Below, one piece after another: positions 6,638-11,389 of a stretch of 11,389 nucleotides of DNA. The translations under genes and the position numbers were made by a program. The notes under the pieces were generated by a model. That model did not search any database. It worked only from the letters and a program-made list of their open reading frames with translations, and was not told where the DNA came from. Origin of the DNA: Caldisericia bacterium (GTDB lineage: Bacteria; Caldisericota; Caldisericia; UBA6126); assembly GCA_028708485.1 (NCBI GenBank), contig JAQVYZ010000011.1:1-11389 (forward strand), read 5' to 3'. Positions within the stretch are counted from its first letter, which is position 1. Each line of letters opens with the position of its first letter.

Positions 6638-6764
6638 ATGAAAAGTATAAATATAAAAGAATATTTGCTTGCTTTAGAGAATTACTGGTCTCCATAGGTA
6701 TCTCCATAGTGATGAACTTTTTATGGTGGTAGAAAGAGAATCCTGGCTTGATTTCAGGGAAAGT
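6638..6764 (+). pseudogene. Remnant of a small cupin-domain protein gene
   Basis: Two pieces of one family are left. ATG 6638 opens MKSINIKEYLLALENYWSP, which is how many small cupins begin (a short helix, then EYWSP), and then hits TAG at 6695. Sixteen bases on, in the next frame, 6711-6764 reads DELFMVVERESWLDFRES, matching the cupin strand usually written DELFYVVEGRLxxxFRD. The roughly 25 residues normally between them, including the metal-binding histidines (WHxHxxE), are gone, and the rest of the barrel after FRES is not found. Stops TAG, TAG, TGA and TGA cluster at the junction, where TCTCCATAG occurs twice (6689-6697 and 6701-6709). The identification rests on remembered family motifs from two short pieces. 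Confidence 0.6.
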
Positions 6765-6810
6765 ATAAATTCTATGCTGAAAAACTTGCAAAATCTTACT
6801 TATAGAAACA

Positions 6811-6840
6811 GCTGGCACCATTCCCACAGGTGATACCAGC
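6811..6840 (+). promoter_or_regulatory. Leader hairpin abutting the DJ-1 gene ribosome binding site
   Basis: GCTGG-CACC (6811-6819) pairs with GGTG (6829-6832) and CCAGC (6836-6840), leaving a 3-base bulge (ATA) and a 9-base loop. The stem ends at the base where the purine-rich ribosome binding site begins. It could tune translation of the following gene. No known riboswitch class is matched in full. Confidence 0.35.
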
Positions 6841-6842
6841 GA

Positions 6843-6857
6843 GGGAGGTTCGTTTTG
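6843..6857 (+). promoter_or_regulatory. Strong ribosome binding site deciding a TTG start
   Basis: GGGAGG (6843-6848) stands six bases before TTG at 6855. The next in-frame ATG is inside the conserved part of the protein, and the family begins right at this point (MxVVILVYEGV), so TTG is the start. Confidence 0.8.
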
Positions 6858-7427
6858 GAAGTAGTGATTTTAGTGTACGAAGGTGTATATTTATTGGATT
6901 TTGTCGGTCCATTGGAGATTTTTCACGACACCGTGGATGAAGAGGGGCACTCTGCCTTCGAGGTTTGTTTGGTTTCTCCTGACTTGAACGCGATCAAGGC
7001 TCACACCGGTATGTCATTTCATGCTGATTATGACTTGGAAACTTCCCCCAAAGCTGATATTCTGGTGATTCCGGGAGGCAATCTTAAGCTTAGTTCAGAA
7101 AATCCTGCTCTTGCTATGTGGATCCAATCCCAAGCAAAACATGCTCAAATCATCCTTTCTGTGTGTACAGGCGCTTTTATTCTTGCTGACTTGGGTCTTA
7201 TAGATGGACTTCAAGCCACTACCTGGTTTGGTGCTACACAAGCCTTACAGCAACAATATCCGGCAATCCATGTACTTACAGGGGAACGCTATGTAGACAA
7301 TGGTCAGATTGTAACAACTGCAGGCGTTTCTGCTGGAATTGATGGGGCGCTGTATGTGGTTCAACGGCTATTGGGAAGAGCCATCGCTGAAAAAACAGCT
7401 CACTTTATCGAATATGACTGGAAATAA
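6855..7427 (+). CDS. DJ-1/PfpI family protein, isonitrile hydratase-like
   Basis: 190 residues, a complete single-domain member of the DJ-1/PfpI class I glutamine amidotransferase-like superfamily. Landmarks in order: the N-terminal strand ending LLDFVGPLEIF (Asp15 and Gly18-Pro19 characteristic of the subgroup), the IPGGN turn (72-76), and the nucleophile elbow SVCTGAFILADLGLIDG with Cys104. ATTWF and a C-terminal TTAGVSAGIDGAL block follow. The combination resembles isonitrile hydratase (InhA-type) and the N-terminal domain of AraC/GATase1 regulators; there is no AraC HTH tail here. Inferred: a cytoplasmic cysteine-dependent hydratase or glyoxalase/chaperone-like enzyme; the exact substrate cannot be read from sequence. 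It stands alone between remnants and comEA. The -10/-35 region is not obvious, and transcription may begin upstream in the old cupin leader. Confidence 0.85.
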   Translation: MEVVILVYEGVYLLDFVGPLEIFHDTVDEEGHSAFEVCLVSPDLNAIKAHTGMSFHADYDLETSPKADILVIPGGNLKLSSENPALAMWIQSQAKHAQIILSVCTGAFILADLGLIDGLQATTWFGATQALQQQYPAIHVLTGERYVDNGQIVTTAGVSAGIDGALYVVQRLLGRAIAEKTAHFIEYDWK

Positions 7428-7478
7428 CTCCCATTCTTTTCCATGACTAGCCAGCGTTTTTACTATTGGTTTCATTCC

Positions 7479-7517
7479 TATTTTTGGGACAGGGGACTGT
7501 CCCCTGTCCCAAAAATA
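7479..7517. repeat. Interspersed palindrome, copy 2 (GGGACAGGGGAC type)
   Basis: Arms 7479-7497 and 7499-7517 are perfect 19-base reverse complements around a central T. The 35-base core is identical to copy 1 (5823-5863) read on the opposite strand, since the two differ only in the central base (A versus T); the outer flanks differ. It lies 51 bases after the DJ-1 stop codon, where it could also limit read-through, but there is no T-run outside the stem on the plus strand. Confidence 0.8.
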
Positions 7518-7549
7518 TATTCTTACTGAACAAAACTTTTAGGGTATTC

Positions 7550-7615
7550 TTGACAGTAATTTTTACTAAATAGTCTTATGTAAAATTTAACTACACATTG
7601 TTTATTAGGTATAAT
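7550..7615 (+). promoter_or_regulatory. Promoter region of comEA-comEC
   Basis: A perfect TATAAT (7610-7615) is preceded at 17 bases by TTAACT (7587-7592), a 4/6 -35, predicting a start near 7622 and a 36-base leader that includes the ribosome binding site. A perfect TTGACA (7550-7555) lies further upstream with only a weak -10 (TCTTAT, 7574-7579, spacing 18), possibly a second promoter. Confidence 0.55.
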
Positions 7616-7657
7616 ATATGTTTTGTTCGTTTGGGCGGGTGATGAAATGAGGTTTCT

Positions 7658-8257
7658 ATGGACTGGTTTGAATGGGTAAAAGAGCATTCCGGGTACGTAA
7701 TCGCATGTATCATTATAGGTTTGGTGTGTTTTTTTTTGGGAACACAATACCAAAGCAAGTACTCCGCTTCGACAGAAACAACGTCTGCATTAACCTCACT
7801 GGATGAAACCACCGAAAACAATCCGGAAACCATTGAAGTCTATGTGTGTGGAGAAGTCTTAGAAACCAAAGTAGTGGAATTACCCTCTTCCGCCAGATGG
7901 GAAGATGCTATCCAAGCAGCAGGAGGCTTATTGGATTCCGCCGACCGGAACCAAATCAACCTCGCCAAATCACTGAAAAACGGGGAGAAAGTGTTTGTTC
8001 CCAAAAAAGCAGAGGTAGTGAACCAAAATGGCTCTGTGATAATGAATAAAACCATCACCTCCACCCAGGTTCCCATTAACAGCGCCACAAAAGAATTACT
8101 CATGACTTTGCCGGGCATCGGCGAGGTAAAGGCAGAGGCTATCTTACAATACCGTGAGGATGTCGGTCGTTTTGAGGAACTGGAAGACTTAATGAAAGTC
8201 AGCGGGATTGGGGAGAAAACTTTTGAGAAGTTAAAAGAGCTGATTCGCCTGGATTAA
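7658..8257 (+). CDS. comEA: Competence protein ComEA, membrane-anchored DNA receptor
   Basis: 199 residues. It binds incoming double-stranded DNA at the outer face of the membrane and passes it to the ComEC channel. Residues 12-28 are an N-terminal membrane anchor. A low-complexity Ser/Thr/Glu linker follows, then an SLBB-type domain at about 59-117 (IEVYVCGEV to VFVPKK). Next is a Thr/Ser linker and a tandem helix-hairpin-helix domain at 139-199, with INSATKELLMTLPGIG (151-155 LPGIG) and a second hairpin at 182-185 (SGIG). This order is the Gram-positive ComEA layout. The start is supported by GAGG at 7649-7652, five bases before ATG. Its TAA overlaps the ATG of comEC by one base (TAATG), so the two are one operon. 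comEB is absent between them. Confidence 0.93.
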   Translation: MDWFEWVKEHSGYVIACIIIGLVCFFLGTQYQSKYSASTETTSALTSLDETTENNPETIEVYVCGEVLETKVVELPSSARWEDAIQAAGGLLDSADRNQINLAKSLKNGEKVFVPKKAEVVNQNGSVIMNKTITSTQVPINSATKELLMTLPGIGEVKAEAILQYREDVGRFEELEDLMKVSGIGEKTFEKLKELIRLD

Positions 8258-10545
8258 TGAAGTTTTACTGGTCTCTTTGGGTACCTGCCTGGATTCTTTT
8301 TTTCATCGCAGGAATACTCGCTTCCCTTTACCCTCCTTATACCATGCTCCTTTTTCTATCAGCCTCTATCAGCTTGGGATATTTTATGCATCAATACCGT
8401 CCGTTATTGACCGTTGGTTTTGTCATGTTGGTCTGTTGTCTGTCATTGCTGAGTTTCGGAATTGGCTTAACTCGTACTAACGCTTCTCTTCAACAGGATT
8501 ACCAGTTGGATACCGTTTCAGGAAAATCCTTTACCCTGGAAGGAAGGGTAATTGATTGGCCCGTTCAAAAGAGTAAAACCATAGAATTCCCAATCAAAGT
8601 AAACCAATTCAGACTGATCACTGTCTTGCCGGTACAAACGGAGCCAGGATTCTATGACATTGCAAAAGGGGATACGATCAAGGCAACAGGAATCATCACT
8701 CAACAAAAAAACCAATACACTTCTCCTTTGTCTGACACAAGAAAGCTGGAGCAGGCAGATGCTCATGGCTTTTTTCAGATTGAAGAGACGGATTCTTTAT
8801 CGATACAAAGAGATAGCTTGTACTCACGCTTTCAACGTATCATCAGGCAAATCAGGGAACATGCGTGGGAGAAGCTGTGTGCATTTCAATTGGATTCGGC
8901 TTATACCCACTTTCTGGGGGCTCTCTGGCTGGGTTTGGAAAAGGAGAATTTTCCGCTGCAACCCCTTTTCCAGAAAATTGGTTTGAGCCATATACTAGCG
9001 ATCTCCGGGTCGAATTTTTATTGGCTGGCAGGGATTTTTCTGGCTTTGTTTACGCTTTGGAAATGGAAGGAGCAGAAAAAATCGACCGTCATTATATTGA
9101 TTCTATTCGTATATTGCGCTTTGGTCGGTTTCCAGGCTTCCACCACCCGGGCTTTGCTGATGATCTCACTAATGCTGATTGCGCGCAGTAAATTGGAAGG
9201 GTATCATTCCCTATATGCGATGTTGTATACTGCCTGGATTATGCTGCTTTGGAATCCGTTGTGGTTATCAGATATCGGTTTCCAGCTTTCTTTTATCGGT
9301 TGTAGTGCGTTTATTCTCTTTCCTGCCCCGTTGAGCAAAGGATTGGGGGCTACCATCACCACGACACCGCTTGTTGCTTATCGATTCCACCTGATCAGCC
9401 TTTCCTCCTTATTAACCAATATCCTGGTTCTCCCGATTCTCACGTTTTTTTATCTGTTGGTGTGGGCTTTTTTACTACCGGGAAAGATAGGTTTTTTCCC
9501 ATTGAAAGCAGGAGAATGGTTATGGAAAGCCGTCATATGGTTCATGCAATTCCTCTCCTCGCTTCCTTACAGTTTTCATCATATCCGCACTTTTCCCTTC
9601 TGGATTCTGCTTTCCTATTATCTTTTGTTGTTTGGCATATTGTTTTGGTCAAGATGTTCCCTGCCAGCAAAACGAATCAACGCCACTACGATGGTTCTTC
9701 TTTTTTTGTTACCAGCCGGCTTGATGGTCTTTCCCGGAAAATCGCCCTACCTAACGGTTACCTACCTGAATGTAGGACAGGGAGACGCAACTTTGATCCA
9801 GACAAGATCAGGCAAAACGATCCTGATCGATACCGGTCCAGGAAAAAAAGAGGACGATTCTTTTGATCCGGGCGCAAAAGTCTTACTTCCCTTACTCAGA
9901 AAAGCAGGGGTGAACTGTATTGACCTTTTGATCATCACGCATTACCATGACGACCATTATGGTGGACTGTCGGCAGTATTAGAGCATATTCCGACCGTGA
10001 AAGAAATCGCATTGCCTAATACGGTATCGGAGGAGTCCCGAACTTTTCAATCGGCGTTCCGCTCCAGGCTGAAAAATGTTACATTGCATACCTGGTGTGG
10101 GCATCACCGTTGGCAGTTTTCCGATCTGGTGTTGGAGCTTTTTTCTCCGGAGTGCGAAGAAAACGCCTGGAGTGATCAGGAAAACAGTCGCTCTCTCTGT
10201 TTTTTACTGACCGATCAATCGGTTTCTTTTTTATTTACAGGTGACATCGAAGCGGATATAGAGAGAAAAATAGTGGACCAATACGGAGAAAAACTGCGTT
10301 GCACTGTCCTAAAAATACCGCATCATGGCAGTCAGACATCCTCTAGCCAGGCATTCATCGAAACGGTACAACCGCGATTTGCGGTGATTTCTTGCGGATC
10401 CAAAGCGTTGTTTCGTCATCCTTCCGACCAGACTCTTACCTTACTGGAAGAGCTCAATATCTCTTATCACATCACCTTTTTACGGGATTCTTTACAAATC
10501 TTGACAGATGGAAACCATTTTGAAATTTCACCCGATGTCCATTGA
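8257..10545 (+). CDS. comEC: Competence protein ComEC/Rec2, DNA uptake channel
   Basis: 762 residues, the full three-part architecture. N-terminal helices (about 7-72) are followed by a soluble beta-rich DUF4131/OB-like domain (about 88-185). The multi-helix Competence channel domain comes next (about 215-485; family motif HILAISGSNF at 245-254). The C-terminal metallo-beta-lactamase domain starts at about 500: NVGQGD (505-510), the metal motif HYHDDH (562-567, HxHxDH), TGD (661-663) and PHHGS (688-692). All metal-binding residues expected for the nuclease domain are present, so degradation of the non-transforming strand is plausible. The protein takes single-stranded DNA across the membrane after ComEA capture. 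The ATG overlaps the comEA stop, implying coupled translation. No disruption is seen, so this pair looks functional; pilus and ComF genes must lie elsewhere. Confidence 0.95.
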   Translation: MKFYWSLWVPAWILFFIAGILASLYPPYTMLLFLSASISLGYFMHQYRPLLTVGFVMLVCCLSLLSFGIGLTRTNASLQQDYQLDTVSGKSFTLEGRVIDWPVQKSKTIEFPIKVNQFRLITVLPVQTEPGFYDIAKGDTIKATGIITQQKNQYTSPLSDTRKLEQADAHGFFQIEETDSLSIQRDSLYSRFQRIIRQIREHAWEKLCAFQLDSAYTHFLGALWLGLEKENFPLQPLFQKIGLSHILAISGSNFYWLAGIFLALFTLWKWKEQKKSTVIILILFVYCALVGFQASTTRALLMISLMLIARSKLEGYHSLYAMLYTAWIMLLWNPLWLSDIGFQLSFIGCSAFILFPAPLSKGLGATITTTPLVAYRFHLISLSSLLTNILVLPILTFFYLLVWAFLLPGKIGFFPLKAGEWLWKAVIWFMQFLSSLPYSFHHIRTFPFWILLSYYLLLFGILFWSRCSLPAKRINATTMVLLFLLPAGLMVFPGKSPYLTVTYLNVGQGDATLIQTRSGKTILIDTGPGKKEDDSFDPGAKVLLPLLRKAGVNCIDLLIITHYHDDHYGGLSAVLEHIPTVKEIALPNTVSEESRTFQSAFRSRLKNVTLHTWCGHHRWQFSDLVLELFSPECEENAWSDQENSRSLCFLLTDQSVSFLFTGDIEADIERKIVDQYGEKLRCTVLKIPHHGSQTSSSQAFIETVQPRFAVISCGSKALFRHPSDQTLTLLEELNISYHITFLRDSLQILTDGNHFEISPDVH

Positions 10546-10553
10546 AAAGTGGG

Positions 10554-10559
10554 TATAAT
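10554..10559 (+). promoter_or_regulatory. Possible -10 box before the M18 aminopeptidase gene
   Basis: A perfect TATAAT lies just past the comEC stop codon. There is no good -35 hexamer at 16-18 bases, so the promoter is uncertain. A start near 10566 would give a short leader with AAAGGGG (10577-10583) as ribosome binding site for ATG 10591. Confidence 0.35.
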
Positions 10560-10590
10560 AAAGAATAGTTGGTTTGAAAGGGGAAAAGAA

Positions 10591-11389
10591 ATGCAGATGA
10601 AAAGTCTCAATTGGATTTATTACGTGATAAGTTAACTTATTCCAGAACCAATTGCTGGAATCTTTTTAATTCTGACAGAATTATGAGTTTCGCTGACGAT
10701 TACAAGAAAATTCTCACCGCAGGCAAAACAGAACGTGAATACGCGATGATTGCCGAAGAAATGCTAGTAGCAAACGGGTATCAAAAATTGCCCGATACAG
10801 GCAACGCTTATCCTACTTCCCTGCTGCAGAAAAAGTACTACAGAAACATCAAGGGAAAAGGAGTTATCGCTTTTTTTGGTGGCAGAAGACCACTGAGCGA
10901 GGGTGTTAACCTGGTCGCTTCCCACATTGACTCACCAAGACTGGATATCAAACAGAACCCTCTATATGAAGATTCAGGTTTTGCTTTTTTGGATACCCAT
11001 TATTACGGCGGGATCAAGACTTATCAATGGATGAACATTCCTTTAGCGCTTCATGGTAAAATCGTTCGTAAAGACGGGACTGAAGTAGCCATTTCTATTG
11101 GAGAAAGCGCTTTAGATCCTGTGTTTGTGATATCGGACATTCTTCCTCATCTGGCCAGAGATTATAAATCAAAAACAGTGGGAGAAGTGTTTAAAAATGA
11201 AGCATTGGATGTCATGATTGGCAGTCTTCCCATTGAATTCAATGAGAAGGAAAAAGAAGCGGTCAAACTGAACATGCTGAAGATCTTGCACGAAAAATAC
11301 CAGATTACAGAAGAGGATTTCTTAAGCGCTTAACTGGAGATCGTTCCCAGAGGAGAAGCATTGGATGTAGGATTTGACCGCAGCATGAT
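10591..11389 (+). pseudogene. M18 family aminopeptidase gene with in-frame TAA and out-of-frame start (3' end outside window)
   Basis: The main frame (10611-11333) encodes the N-terminal part of an M18 (aspartyl/leucyl-type, di-zinc) aminopeptidase. Landmarks are KTEREYAMIAEEML, ASHIDSPRLD (with His105 as zinc ligand, numbered from TTG 10611), DTHYYGGIKTYQWMNIPL and DPVFVISDILPHL, ending EEDFLSA. TAA at 11331-11333 then interrupts it, but the same frame continues as LEIVPRGEALDVGFDRSM to the window edge, which is the block that follows in this family (EEDFxSxExEVVP and xVGFDRS). GAA to TAA is the simplest explanation. At the 5' end the well-placed ATG 10591, eight bases after AAAGGGG, is out of frame with the body by one base and stops after 14 codons; the body frame has only TTG 10611, which lacks a ribosome binding site. 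Two independent defects suggest a pseudogene, or local sequencing errors. Family members are about 450-480 residues, with catalytic residues beyond the stop. Confidence 0.75.

Noticed and set aside
6633..6827. 64-codon minus-strand frame
   Set aside because: It is the complement of the cupin remnant pieces and shows no independent features.
6760..6850. Thiamine-pyrophosphate riboswitch before the DJ-1 gene
   Set aside because: Only the 3' segment resembles it; the CTGAGA and GAACCTGAT core elements are not present in order.
5823..7517. CRISPR array from repeated GGGACAGGGGAC sequence
   Set aside because: Only two copies, 1.6 kb apart, with genes between them and no regular spacers or cas genes.
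8865..9866. Additional plus-strand frames inside comEC
   Set aside because: They are alternate frames of a long, well-supported ComEC gene.
5582..11333. Possible stop-codon recoding, because two genes carry in-frame TAA
   Set aside because: The residues expected at the two places differ (Tyr-like and Glu-like), and arsM's partner MarR, comEA and other intact genes use TAA or TGA as real stops. Independent mutations or base errors are simpler.

Overview
The window looks like a moderately AT-rich Bacillota (Clostridia-like) chromosome. The evidence is strong GGAGG-type ribosome binding sites, a TTG start with a good binding site, a comEA-comEC competence pair, consensus sigma-A-like promoters and no sign of phage or conjugative genes. 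This assignment is inference from gene content; no rRNA or other taxonomic marker is present.

Left part (1-4938). A secreted thioredoxin-fold protein with a CARDB-like domain runs leftward off the window. It is divergent from a two-gene operon: a MarR-family regulator, then an ArsM-type arsenite S-adenosylmethionine methyltransferase, overlapping by 11 bases. The regulator gene appears leaderless: its -10 box ends 6 bases before ATG, no ribosome binding site is visible, and a perfect inverted repeat covers the -10 box and the start codon. That fits an autoregulated arsenic-response unit. After a 249-base gap comes a 670-residue SPFH/band-7 (flotillin-like) membrane protein with an internal duplication, followed by a perfect 28-bp inverted repeat.

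Middle part (5016-6840) is a zone of gene decay. It holds a class I methyltransferase gene with an in-frame TAA at codon 36, the N-terminal half of an HTH-type regulator family protein lacking its DNA-binding half, and two short pieces of a small cupin gene with stops and a deletion. Two copies of a near-identical palindrome built on GGGACAGGGGAC lie on either side of the regulator remnant, the cupin remnant and the DJ-1 gene.

Right part (6855-11389). An intact DJ-1/PfpI (isonitrile hydratase-like) gene with a TTG start is followed by comEA and comEC, which overlap by one base and encode the DNA receptor and uptake channel of natural transformation. The window ends in an M18 aminopeptidase gene that looks broken: an in-frame TAA replaces a residue in the middle of a conserved block, after which homology resumes in the same frame, and the best start codon is out of frame with the body.

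The points most worth a second look are the apparently leaderless MarR-ArsM unit with its operator over the start codon, the cysteine pairs of the regulator, the two in-frame TAA codons in otherwise well-preserved genes, and the palindromes. No CRISPR array, tRNA, rRNA or transposase gene was seen.
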